A DNA stretch of 64,000 bases. It comes from Diphasiastrum complanatum (Eukaryota > Streptophyta > Lycopodiopsida > Lycopodiales > Lycopodiaceae). Of this stretch, positions 53,501 through 58,469 are shown one piece after another. Each line of letters begins with the position of its first letter. Positions within the stretch are counted from its first letter, which is position 1. The stretch lies in the NCBI GenBank assembly GCA_029204225.1, contig CM055098.1, positions 7,546,246 through 7,610,245 of the forward strand. The letters run 5' to 3'. The notes under the pieces were generated by a model. That model worked only from the letters and a program-made list of their open reading frames with translations. It made no database searches and was not told the origin of the DNA. A program made the position numbers and the translations under genes.

Positions 53501-56500
53501 GGATAATGCCACTTTGATTATTTGTCTTAAATCATTGTTGTAGAGATGCTTTGAGGAAAAGAGCCAAATTGAAAGCTACACGAATTTCATGTATGATGAC
53601 CTTATGTACATACAGGTGGACAAAAGACTTCAAGCCAAAGTGGTAGGTAGATGTGTGATTTATTGGGATGGTCAGATTCGCTACCTTGATGGTGCTGCGA
53701 GCTGCTCTTGTCAATAGGGAGCCTGGGCCGTTGGGCATGGGAGCGTCGTGGGGCTCCATCCACACCACTTTCGTCTTGGAGTATGGGATTATAATGGCAT
53801 ACATTCACTGCCTACCATCGGGGACCTTATGGAGTTCATCATAGGGAGATTTTTTTTATATGGAGATGCATGAGAGCTAGGAGAGAGGAATATCTAGTAT
53901 CCATGTTCCCAGGCTACAGCTGGGACTCAGTAAATAGGGTAGAGACGAGATCCACAAGTGGCAGATGCTTTGTTGGGGTCGCATGCCTACTCGGATCCGG
54001 CCAATAACTTGCCTGTACAATGCCAAAACTGCTCGTATGATATCCTCCTGAAACGCTCTCTCCTGGCCCTAGCCTCCTCAAGGATGGATCTTAGGGTGAA
54101 AATATTATCCGATGTAGTATATCCTGATCTGAAGCCGGCCTGACCAATGGCATGAAATGCTCTAGTGTCCATCTTTGCGCTGATCTCTGATTGAAGAATA
54201 GAGCCGTAAACTTTGGCAAAGAGGTGATTGATCATGATGGTACGATAGTTGTCGACTTTCATGGGATCATCGCCTTTATGGATAGTGATGAATAAGGTTT
54301 GTAGACCAGGGTGAGGGGGATCCAGATGTAATAGTGCGATTGAATAAGATAGAGAGGAAAGGTGAGAGGATGTCAGCAACATACTTCAGATGTTCAGCCT
54401 CTGATTCATCGATGTCATTGACTTTATGTAAGTGTAATTGCTTAATGGCTTCTTCTACCATGTCCGGGGAGAATATATCAAAGGTGTCTGTGGATGAGGG
54501 CGTGGGAAGTGGAGGTGCATCAGAGACAATGTATAGTGATGTGGCATAGATCACCCATGTGTTAAGATTTGTGATCCGGGGTGGAGGTGCTTGTGGGAGG
54601 AATTTTTTCCAAAAGGATCTCAATGAGGAACTAAAGAGAAGGTCCATCATCTTCTTTCCTGGGCAGATCTCATATGCAATTTTTTTTTTCTAGTGGTTCT
54701 ACGGTATTACCAGATGGGGAAGGTGGCAGCGTGCATTGATCAAATTCTGGTGGAGGTGGTGGCATTCATGGTCATACCATGGGTTATGTGGTCGATAGTG
54801 TTGTGTATGCTTGGGCCGTGCTTGCAACCTCCGTTGACAGCACCTCCCTAACAGCCATCAGTTCCAGCCTGTCATCGTTGGCAGCACTGTCATCGGCGCT
54901 ATCCCATCTCCATCGCTACCTACACCTCCTTTGCTGCCTCCAGTTTCATCATTGTTGCCAACAGCTGCCTGCACCACCATCGCTGCCTCCAGTTTCAGCA
55001 TTGGTGCGAACAGCTGCCTCATCCTCATTGATGTCCGAACCACAGTCGCTGCCTCCAGAACCAAAAATCCTTGCTCACACCCCCTACTCTCCATCTGCTA
55101 CCTCCTCTCTTCCTGCTCCTTTCTTGATTCCCGAGATCTATACCCCTACCAAATCTTTTGAACAGTACATTCTCTCCTATCATAAATTGCAGTACGTGCT
55201 GTAACAGCCAAAATTAGCACATTCATAACTTGCAGTACATGCTGTAATGGCCAAAATTAGCAGCATGGGCATTGTTGTAGGCACAAAGAACCAGAGTGTA
55301 GCATCTTATGGCATATCAATCGGATCCCTACAATTCATTTCACAAGATAGGGCTAAAAAAGTCTCAAAATGTGAGCATCACATTCATAAACTGAAGTACA
55401 TGCCGTAATGGCCAAAACTAGCAGCATATGCATTCTTGTAGGATTATAGACGGTAAAGTTACTTAACTTTTTTAAAGCTATTTTTTGCTTCACTTGGAAG
55501 TCGTATCCCAAAGAGCACTTCGATTTCTGTGGCTTATCATAGGTATTCTTATTTCTCCTTTCAACTTGCTGGGAACTTATTCAACGGATCTCCCAAGTAC
55601 CTACTTTCCCTCTTTGCTCTGTCATGTCCCAGCTATCTTTTTTTTCATCTGCTACTTTTTTTTTTCTTCGCTTTTAACATTTCATCCCCCTTCTATAAAA
55701 GTGATTTCTTTTAACGCGTACCCAGTGTAACACAGAATATATGATATAAACTAGGCAAATGCAATGGTTCATCACGTGTTTGTTTAGATTAGAATAAGCA
55801 TAAGATCTCTTTTAGTCTTTCTGATTGTTCTTGTCTGTTTGTGCTGGTCACTGCAAAATGCAGTGGCATGACTATATTTTTTTGGCTTTGGAACAGTCTG
55901 GCAAAAACTGGAGGAGCAAAACATGGAGTTTTTTCGGGCTTATTATACAAGACTTAAATTGAAGCGGCAAATAATAATCTTCAATCAGCTGCTGGAACAG
56001 CATTTTCAACTTCTGCAGAAAGTCTACTTACCTCGTACTAAGCCCACCGTCTCTGTGCATAATTGTACGTCTACTGAACTACTAAGCAGAGTCTCATTGT
56101 TTTTTATCAACAGTCCATCTAGTCAAGCCAAGGTGATGTGTGATGACAACATTTATTCCTTTGAAGTTTCACTCTGCTGCTTAAATTCAAGAATGGTCAG
56201 TTTGTGGCAAATCTTTGTGCACCAGAAATTGCTATTTGGTGATGAGGTTGTTTTCAAAGTTTTATTCTGAACGCTGTACAAAATACAGCAAAGCATGTGT
56301 CTGCAGGATATGGTCCTGGGCCTGAACCCTTCCTGACTGTTCCCAGGACAAGTACAGCCAGTGTAGATGAAGCCTATTTGCAGGAAGGCTTTCAATCACC
56401 AAATTCTACCTCTGGGGCTAAGTAAGCCAGCTTAAAGCCACCCTTGTGAATTCTCTTTGTTTGGCAATAACTTTCACAAAGCGTAAGCTTTTAACTTACA

Positions 56501-56933
56501 CAGAGTTCTAGCCTGTGCTATTTTACATGCTATAGCTCTCTTTTTTTGTATTTAGGTAGCTTTGGTGTTGGAAGATTCAAGGCACATGTGCTTGCAATCA
56601 TTTTCCCTATGCTGTTGTGCATTTTTTGTAGTAGTACTGCCAATACAAGCCCAGCTATATCTCCAACAATCTCCAGCTGTGCTGCTTTTCCTTTCGGCGT
56701 GGTGGAGAGCCCATCGGATCTATCTTCTGCAAATATATGTCTCAGAACATCTGTTCCTCTTGAAGCGCCTTATAATAGTAGTGAAGCACAAAATCAAGGT
56801 GGCATGATTGACTTGCCGATTGGCACAACAGATGCTCACAGCAGCAGCACTCGAGAGGTTTTGGGTTCCCTTGGACAGCTTCCACGTAATTTCAGTCTTT
56901 CGGATCTAACACCTGAGCTAGGAAATACTTCTG
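28752..56933 (+). CDS. Plant-specific TIGR01589-domain protein gene (six exons seen, 3' end missing)
   Basis: Six exons with compatible phases encode about 331 residues. The diagnostic part spans exons 2 to 4: [10 protein letters not shown], then [18 protein letters not shown] and [14 protein letters not shown], then [20 protein letters not shown] and [15 protein letters not shown]. This is the uncharacterised plant-specific domain TIGR01589 (A_thal_3526), about residues 86-160 here. Exon 6 adds the family-like C-terminal motif [14 protein letters not shown]. Function is unknown; the domain is helical and basic, with no signal peptide or membrane segment. Introns are about 3.2, 15.6, 8.0, 0.22 and 0.21 kb, and the three long ones are full of transposons. 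No frameshift or stop lies in the exons, so the gene looks intact. After exon 6 the next exon is not found in the window. The start at 28752 is inferred from the upstream in-frame stop. Confidence 0.82.
29023..29329 (-). repeat. Copia D 3' LTR
   Basis: This aligns with 31494-31841 over its whole length: shared taagcaaaacag start, gagtgctgtaga, gtcatgccaag, ccttctgaggc, gtcatatgcccatttta and ..cattttcaca end. Divergence and several indels are evident by eye, so the insertion is old. Confidence 0.8.
29400..30060 (-). pseudogene. Copia D RT C-terminus and RNase H remnant
   Basis: Overlapping minus frames at 29754-30039 carry [19 protein letters not shown] and [17 protein letters not shown] with YGDSDWG. 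These are the end of RVT_2 and the start of RNase H. The remaining RNase H down to 29400 is decayed (a tgacttgcaatacc segment). Two frames are used alternately, so at least one shift is present. Confidence 0.8.
30133..30750 (-). pseudogene. Copia D protease and zinc-finger remnant
   Basis: The minus frame 30133-30393 starts at the protease active site, [13 protein letters not shown] (D-S-T-A), followed by [17 protein letters not shown]. To the right, 30459-30644 carries [19 protein letters not shown], the end of a gag zinc finger. The first Cys and the His of that finger appear changed (Y and Q), so it is not functional. Confidence 0.72.
30750..31499 (-). pseudogene. Copia D gag (UBN2 type, frameshifted)
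   Basis: The frame 31077-31499 contains [30 protein letters not shown] and [16 protein letters not shown], a Copia gag start. It continues in other frames at 30786-31058 ([20 protein letters not shown]) and 30749-30931 ([20 protein letters not shown], with an SLP-like S-L-Q-D motif). Frame changes show that it is a pseudogene. Confidence 0.78.
31494..31841 (-). repeat. Copia D 5' LTR
   Basis: This is the longer of the two LTR copies and contains a short local duplication (ctacgatctaccacaacg / atgatcctaccacaatg) near its left end that is absent from the other copy. Exon 2 of the host gene begins 159 bases to the right. Confidence 0.8.
32000..32209 (+). CDS. TIGR01589 gene, exon 2
   Basis: The acceptor tctgttag|GAG at 31998-31999 and the donor ATG|GTTAGC at 32210 bound 70 codons in phase 0. 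The exon encodes a Ser/Gln/Pro-rich, probably disordered segment ([19 protein letters not shown] and onward). It ends [10 protein letters not shown], the start of the TIGR01589 domain. Confidence 0.85.
32210..33189. other. Intron 2, first part; no element recognised
   Basis: T-rich intronic sequence with poly-T runs. No transposon domain or RNA gene is seen until the hAT fragment. Confidence 0.5.
33190..34110 (+). pseudogene. hAT transposase fragment with DUF659 (broken)
   Basis: Plus frames give a hAT-type transposase middle. The frame 33206-33496 contains [39 protein letters not shown] and [11 protein letters not shown]. The frame 33672-33875 contains [19 protein letters not shown] (the DGWTD motif of DUF659), LVTSCMGT and AIDTSK. 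After a 54-base gap resembling a short intron ending gtgcag, [20 protein letters not shown] follows. A shift then leads to [15 protein letters not shown]. The N-terminal BED finger and the C-terminal dimerisation region are absent here. It lies in intron 2 on the host sense strand. No terminal inverted repeats were found. Confidence 0.85.
34200..34509. other. GC-richer segment of possible organelle origin, left part
   Basis: This sequence (gcgcgttccc, gtttgtccgggactcccg, gggaaagcgcacgg) differs in base use from the AT-rich intron around it and lacks transposon motifs. It continues across the Gypsy insertion at 40893. The texture resembles plant mitochondrial DNA, but I cannot match it to a named gene, so this remains a hypothesis. 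Confidence 0.3.
34510..34514. repeat. Target-site duplication TCACC (left)
   Basis: TCACC directly precedes the LTR start at 34515 and recurs at 40888-40892 directly after the other LTR. Confidence 0.93.
34515..34865 (-). repeat. Gypsy element 3' LTR
   Basis: It starts TGTAATAGATCC and ends CTCGTAACA (plus strand). Compared with 40530-40887 it differs at about seven substitutions, mostly C/T or G/A transitions, and lacks the bases tgctgg present in the other copy. Confidence 0.95.
34821..35540 (-). pseudogene. Gypsy integrase C-terminus and chromodomain
   Basis: The 239-codon minus frame contains [15 protein letters not shown]-like sequence and [18 protein letters not shown] with [19 protein letters not shown], the integrase C-terminal GPY/F module. 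HVSQLRKAL follows, and then a chromodomain, [20 protein letters not shown] with [14 protein letters not shown]. The first 40 or so codons are another frame of the integrase core, because a shift lies near 35430. The frame reads through the polypurine tract (FLRGREC) and terminates inside the 3' LTR at 34821-34823. The chromodomain would tether integration to methylated histone H3. Confidence 0.92.
34866..34880 (-). other. Polypurine tract
   Basis: The plus strand ctccctcccccttaa next to the LTR is the complement of a purine run, the expected second-strand primer. The chromodomain reading frame runs straight through it. Confidence 0.85.
35399..36193 (-). pseudogene. Gypsy integrase core
   Basis: The 257-codon frame from 36172 (in phase upstream to the TAG at 36194-36196) begins with the HHCC zinc-binding region: [19 protein letters not shown] and [14 protein letters not shown], then CQKCQ. 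The rve core follows with [11 protein letters not shown] (first Asp), [17 protein letters not shown] (second Asp) and [20 protein letters not shown] (Glu), so the D-D-E triad is present. Near 35430 the frame is lost and continues as the chromodomain frame. It is separated from RNase H only by one in-frame TAG. Confidence 0.94.
36194..37105 (-). pseudogene. Gypsy RNase H and connection
   Basis: The 303-codon frame starts with the RT thumb, [20 protein letters not shown]. RNase H follows, with [56 protein letters not shown] and [10 protein letters not shown]. The catalytic acidic residues D-E-D are visible. An acidic Ser/Glu-rich spacer precedes the stop at 36194-36196 (TAG in place of a sense codon). 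The upstream join to RT is a frameshift near 37095-37105. Confidence 0.93.
37089..37690 (-). pseudogene. Gypsy reverse transcriptase
   Basis: The frame 37089-37514 carries [40 protein letters not shown] and [15 protein letters not shown] (FLDD active site). Upstream in the same frame, 37517-37690, the sequence reads [20 protein letters not shown] and EGSMRLCVD, but a TAG (37554-37556) replaces the aromatic codon before RALNKVT. Another shift near 37690 separates RT from the protease frame. Confidence 0.94.
37673..38611 (-). pseudogene. Gypsy protease and RT N-terminal linker
   Basis: The 312-codon frame holds a retropepsin-like domain: [20 protein letters not shown], with D-D-G-A where most relatives have D-S-G-A, then [14 protein letters not shown]. 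The tail [20 protein letters not shown] and PVSKPPYRV leads into RT. It overlaps the gag frame by about 100 bases. The register difference can be explained by one extra base in an A7 run near 38515, so gag and pol were probably one frame or joined by a shift there. Confidence 0.9.
38508..39611 (-). pseudogene. Gypsy gag, apparently full length (367 codons)
   Basis: ATG at 39609-39611 opens an uninterrupted frame. It has an acidic coiled-coil-like N-terminus (about residues 35-85). A capsid region follows, with [50 protein letters not shown] and YISQYREAI (about residues 125-270). A basic tail ends in a zinc knuckle, [14 protein letters not shown] (C-x2-C-x4-H-x4-C), at about residue 350. This would form the virus-like particle and bind RNA. 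It is the only long intact gene of this element, and pol continues in another register. Confidence 0.92.
40517..40528 (-). other. Gypsy primer-binding site (initiator tRNA-Met)
   Basis: The plus strand gctctgatacca lies two bases from the LTR at 40530, the complement of TGGTATCAGAGC. Confidence 0.95.
40530..40887 (-). repeat. Gypsy element 5' LTR
   Basis: Same TGTAATAG..CGTAACA boundaries as the left LTR, about 98% identical. It is followed by TCACC. Confidence 0.95.
40888..40892. repeat. Target-site duplication TCACC (right)
   Basis: Matches 34510-34514 exactly, which proves that the two LTRs belong to a single insertion. Confidence 0.93.
40893..41720. other. GC-richer segment of possible organelle origin, right part
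   Basis: This continues the pre-insertion sequence (..gattgatcacc|gcttgccaaagc..) without transposon motifs. It contains gccccgtccccggccttgg, aaaggccgaaac and two related units near 41430-41510 and 41545-41615 (gatgctt..gcaatt..aaaagatat..gctgtgttca). A mitochondrial insertion is possible but unproven. Confidence 0.3.
41723..42155 (-). pseudogene. LINE fragment: endonuclease-RT linker
   Basis: Minus frames contain [12 protein letters not shown] and [18 protein letters not shown]. This is the linker between endonuclease and RT of the same LINE family seen at 54.6 and 60.4 kb (compare [19 protein letters not shown] there). Only this short part is present. It lies in intron 2, antisense to the host gene. 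Confidence 0.6.
42156..42480. other. No recognised gene
   Basis: AT-rich intronic sequence without motif. Confidence 0.5.
42490..43870. repeat. Palindrome-rich composite repeat
   Basis: Both ends are built from short self-complementary motifs: cgcggttctcagaaccgtggg and accatggttcatgaaccgtggtacggt on the left, and cacggttcaccatggttcacc with ggttctgagaaccgtgg on the right. They are bordered internally by ttaattaatt runs at 42589-42607 and 43768-43786. Between them lie G/C-run hairpins and gaaacgcgtttct palindromes. The layout suggests a foldback element of about 1.4 kb, possibly with nested insertions. Confidence 0.6.
43213..43427. repeat. Four G6-N6-C6 hairpin units
   Basis: The motif ggggggctac(c/t)gcccccc occurs at 43242-43259, 43275-43292 and 43410-43427, and a variant ggggggcgttgcccccc at 43213-43229. 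The arms are perfect G/C complements. Linking segments also hold C5-C6 runs, so hairpins or quadruplexes are likely. The overlapping Pro/Gly-rich frames are artefacts. Confidence 0.9.
44087..44169. repeat. (GA)n microsatellite at a LINE-type 3' end
   Basis: Followed by aaagaaagctttattaacgt, the same junction as at 60883, where it terminates a LINE. Confidence 0.97.
44170..44445 (-). mobile_element. Short LINE 3'-end or SINE-like fragment between two GA tracts
   Basis: The left edge aaagaaagctttattaacgtctttt matches the 3' terminus of the LINE at 60884 (..aagctttattaatgtctttt). The body contains two near-identical cccacaacccggg(g/c)cagg motifs at about 44329 and 44380. No coding motif is present. 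A second GA tract follows at 44446. It could be a 3' fragment of a related LINE or a SINE that borrowed the LINE tail. Confidence 0.5.
44446..44502. repeat. (GA)n microsatellite
   Basis: A pure GA run of about 57 bases, only 277 bases from the previous tract. Confidence 0.97.
44503..45331 (+). repeat. Orphan 5' LTR (left edge uncertain)
   Basis: The segment ends gagttgtaaca at 45331 and is followed by a PBS, the signature of a plus-strand LTR retrotransposon. A TATA-like cctatatagt at 45021-45030 could be its promoter. The left edge cannot be fixed because no second copy or internal region is found. Confidence 0.5.
45334..45344 (+). other. Primer-binding site beside the orphan LTR
   Basis: tttggtatcagag at 45332-45344 matches the initiator tRNA-Met complement on the plus strand. 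No gag or pol follows before the hAT fragment at 45652. Confidence 0.7.
45652..45855 (-). pseudogene. hAT BED-type zinc finger fragment
   Basis: The minus frame reads [20 protein letters not shown] and [18 protein letters not shown]. The C-x2-C pair with a preceding Trp, followed by a basic R-L-x-A-x-L helix, resembles the N-terminal BED finger of hAT transposases, which binds transposon DNA. The second metal-binding half is incomplete. It is on the opposite strand from the DUF659 fragment at 33.2 kb, so the two are separate copies or have been inverted. Confidence 0.55.
45856..47560. other. Intron 2, last part; no gene recognised
   Basis: Non-coding sequence with poly-A/T runs. A GC-rich patch at 47420-47560 (gccgcccgttggcgggcggc and accaacccgccggccgcc-like motifs) precedes the hairpin at 47582. 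Confidence 0.45.
47582..47646. repeat. Strong hairpin, 22-bp arms, upstream of exon 3
   Basis: Arms at 47582-47603 and 47625-47646 are inverted repeats with one mismatch in 22 (aaattgggttttcgggcagc pairs with gctgcccggaaacccaattt). The 21-base loop is GC-rich. It lies 165 bases upstream of exon 3 in a GC-rich island. Confidence 0.88.
47811..47916 (+). CDS. TIGR01589 gene, exon 3 (core of the domain)
   Basis: The acceptor tttgtttgcag|GTT and the donor CTTG|GTAAGG bound 35 codons plus one base. The exon encodes [20 protein letters not shown] and [14 protein letters not shown]. It is the most conserved part of the family and shows no damage despite flanking introns of 15.6 and 8 kb. Confidence 0.93.
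48102..48458. mobile_element. MITE-like foldback element
   Basis: The left end gtacataccatag..catagaaacatgtttct and the right end tgtttctagaaatacagtgcaactatggtac are imperfect terminal inverted repeats. The interior carries further tttctagaaac palindromes. There is no coding capacity. An accatagttgcac..gcatttct end of the same kind lies at 43302-43322, so the family is dispersed. Confidence 0.6.
48459..50803. other. Intron 3, no gene recognised
   Basis: AT-rich intronic sequence; short frames lack motifs. It contains a perfect tandem duplication at 49261-49384. Confidence 0.45.
49261..49384. repeat. Perfect tandem duplication, 2 x 62 bp
   Basis: The unit starting gattggatatagtggaag is repeated twice with no visible mismatch, so the duplication is very recent. 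Confidence 0.95.
50804..52790 (-). pseudogene. Gypsy fragment: RNase H, integrase, C-terminus (decayed)
   Basis: Read right to left: RNase H near 52440-52740 (a tcatgctgattgcacagg segment matching the [10 protein letters not shown] region); connection at 52139-52408 with [20 protein letters not shown]; decayed integrase at 51600-52080; integrase end at 51350-51586 with [20 protein letters not shown] and MLMYVFQPR; then [15 protein letters not shown] at 50990-51106. The connection segment ([20 protein letters not shown]) matches that of Gypsy B at 22.0-22.1 kb (QNGKEINSHRSKVTKKDEKI), so this is the same family. RT is nearly all lost. It lies in intron 3, antisense to the host gene. Confidence 0.8.
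53010..53950 (+). pseudogene. LINE ORF1 end and endonuclease start (plus strand, decayed)
   Basis: The plus frame 52907-53194 ends with a helical segment, [20 protein letters not shown], that could belong to a LINE ORF1 coiled coil. Decayed frames to 53800 follow. Around 53840-53930 the plus strand reads [20 protein letters not shown] and YSWDSVN, the start of the endonuclease as seen on the minus strand at 59.6 kb (ETHESQVRGLPTFSGYRWDS). The sequence then changes to minus-strand RT at about 53960. Confidence 0.55.
53960..54650 (-). pseudogene. LINE reverse transcriptase N-terminal half (minus strand)
   Basis: The frame 54276-54650 gives [39 protein letters not shown] and [20 protein letters not shown]-type sequence. 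After a shift, 53987-54382 continues with [20 protein letters not shown] and [20 protein letters not shown] with [10 protein letters not shown]. These are RT fingers and palm motifs of a non-LTR retrotransposon. The YxDD-bearing part is absent. It is joined tail-on to a plus-strand endonuclease fragment, so the LINE has been inverted or two copies meet here. Confidence 0.82.
54651..55896. other. End of intron 3; low-complexity frame and short tandem units
   Basis: A Ser/Ala/Leu/Pro-rich + frame (54779-55204) is built from imperfect gctgcctccag repeats and is not credible as a gene. From 55185 to 55445 a unit of the type cataacttgcagtacatgctgtaatggcc recurs three times. Confidence 0.5.
55897..56064 (+). 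CDS. TIGR01589 gene, exon 4
   Basis: The acceptor ttggaacag|TCTGG completes GTC and gives [20 protein letters not shown] and [20 protein letters not shown], the second half of the domain, then a short basic tail. The end is placed at AATT|GTACGT (56065), a good donor that keeps phase with exon 5. An alternative donor, AAG|GTGATG at 56133, would put a stop in exon 5. Confidence 0.85.
56289..56421 (+). CDS. TIGR01589 gene, exon 5
   Basis: The frame [20 protein letters not shown] and [17 protein letters not shown] is open. The donor is GCTAA|GTAAGC at 56422. The acceptor is placed at aaatacag|CA (56288) because the alternative ctgcag|GATATG (56306) creates a TGA codon with the exon 4 base. The intron before it is only 224 bases. 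Confidence 0.7.
56632..56933 (+). CDS. TIGR01589 gene, exon 6
   Basis: The acceptor ttttttgtag|TAG (56631), or three bases later (56634), keeps the frame. The exon encodes a Ser/Pro-rich segment and then [20 protein letters not shown], a C-terminal motif of the family. Its donor is TCTG|GTAATA at 56934. Without splicing the frame ends at 56962. The remaining acidic C-terminus expected for the family is not in the window. Confidence 0.78.
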
Positions 56934-57690
56934 GTAATAAAAATTCTTACATTCAAGGCTGAGCAAGTTGTGTTGTTTTTTTATATGGATGTTATGTAGC
57001 TTTTTTGTATCCAAAGTTTCAATTTGAACCTTCATTTTAGTTTGATTTCTTTAGTACTCAGATTCAGCTATATTTGATCACTGCGTTAGAAGCAGAGTTT
57101 TCAGCCAAATCAAAATAGGCTTGAATCCACTTTGCACCAAATTTGAATTGGTCCTCAACTTTTTAAATCTGAGAGTCAACCATTTTCAAAAATTTAGTAA
57201 AAAGCAACTTTACTTTTGTTGTTTTGATTAAAGAGTATTTTGTTCATGGTTTAGGGCACAAACTGCATATACGCATATTTCACTCCCAAATTCAGCTCTG
57301 AATAGCCAATGATAAATCATCATATTCGTAATTGGTTAATGGTCACAATACCATGTATGTTTGTAGTAATTACTATTGATAACCTGCCATTGTAGCTGAA
57401 TCTGGAAGTTTCCACGGTGGATGTGAGTAGCAACATGCAGATTTACCATTTTGGAGATTGTTTTGGTATGATGTAATTTAGGAAAATTGAGTGTCTAATC
57501 AGTGATAAAATTTAGTAAATTTCTTGTCAATCAGGATTCAGATCACACCTGAAGGTGAATAATCTTTTTCTAGCTTTGTAGTACTTAACAGTAGGGAGAA
57601 GAGCATTTCATGAAAAGTGTACATATTCTGGAACAACTATGACTTTGGGCTATCCACTGTTTGAATTTATTTCACTAAAAATGGTAGCTC
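56934..57690. other. Following intron; no gene recognised
   Basis: AT-rich sequence with no convincing exon for the missing C-terminus. Confidence 0.45.
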
Positions 57691-58300
57691 CCTTCAATCT
57701 CTTACATAGGTCATTAATGCGTGGAAAAGAAAAGCATGCCTTTATAGTAATCTTGTTGAGGGTTCTGTAAACTACACATTTTAAACAATCTATATCTCTT
57801 TTAATCTAATAGAACCAAGGAACAAATAGGACAACCGGTATAGGGAATGAAACTCTTGTCCATCTCTTGAACAAAGCCAGCGGGAAAACTATTTCCTTGT
57901 CTATCTTGCTTCCTTATTGAATTGTTCTATTGAATAATGGGAGCCTACACTTCACTTGATAGCTTATAATACTTGGATGTGGCTGACCATATGAACGGTT
58001 TCACAACGTTTACTTGGTTGGAGAATAATGGACTTGACACAATGCTTGAAACCAAAGGTGTGATCATGGAATTAATCTGGTGTCTCCAAGGAATCTCCAG
58101 AATGGCCTCACCAAGACATTAAAATGTTCTTCGTAGTTTTGAATGGGTTAAACCTCGACTTGTTTATTTTGAAAGGCTCCTTAAGCTTCAAAGGTATGTT
58201 CTTAATTAGATACAACAACTCCGTTGACTTTGGCTGGTTGATATTAAGTTTGATTAAGCAAAGAACATTTTAGGGAGATTGAGTAGATGACCTGGCCAGG
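57691..58300 (-). pseudogene. Decayed Gypsy RT start and linker
   Basis: Minus-strand sequence at 57745-57840 (gtaatcttgttgagggttctgtaaactac..ctaatagaacc) matches the RT segment around LLVKKKDG..RALNKVT of the intact Gypsy at 37540-37610. The part to 58300 is compatible with the protease-RT linker but too decayed to read. Confidence 0.5.
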
Positions 58301-58469
58301 TTAACTTGAATCCTTCTTTTCACCTTACCAACTTCTTGTTGAGTCTTTTAAGACACTTGCTATCTTGGATCTCCATGACGATCATTTGTATGAGTATCTA
58401 AGTTCTCATCATCTAACTCCGGATGTGCCTGTGATCTTCTCGTGGAGAAGAAGTCTATAATTTCAGGAT

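Noticed and set aside
54779-55204. A 141-codon Ser/Ala/Leu-rich frame as an extra host exon
   Set aside because: It is built from imperfect gctgcctccag repeats, an antisense frame is equally open, and exons 3 and 4 join in phase without it.
56133-56306. Alternative intron in the host gene using donor 56133 and acceptor 56306
   Set aside because: It places exon 5 in a phase that meets a TGA after about ten codons, while donor 56065 with acceptor 56288 keeps the frame.
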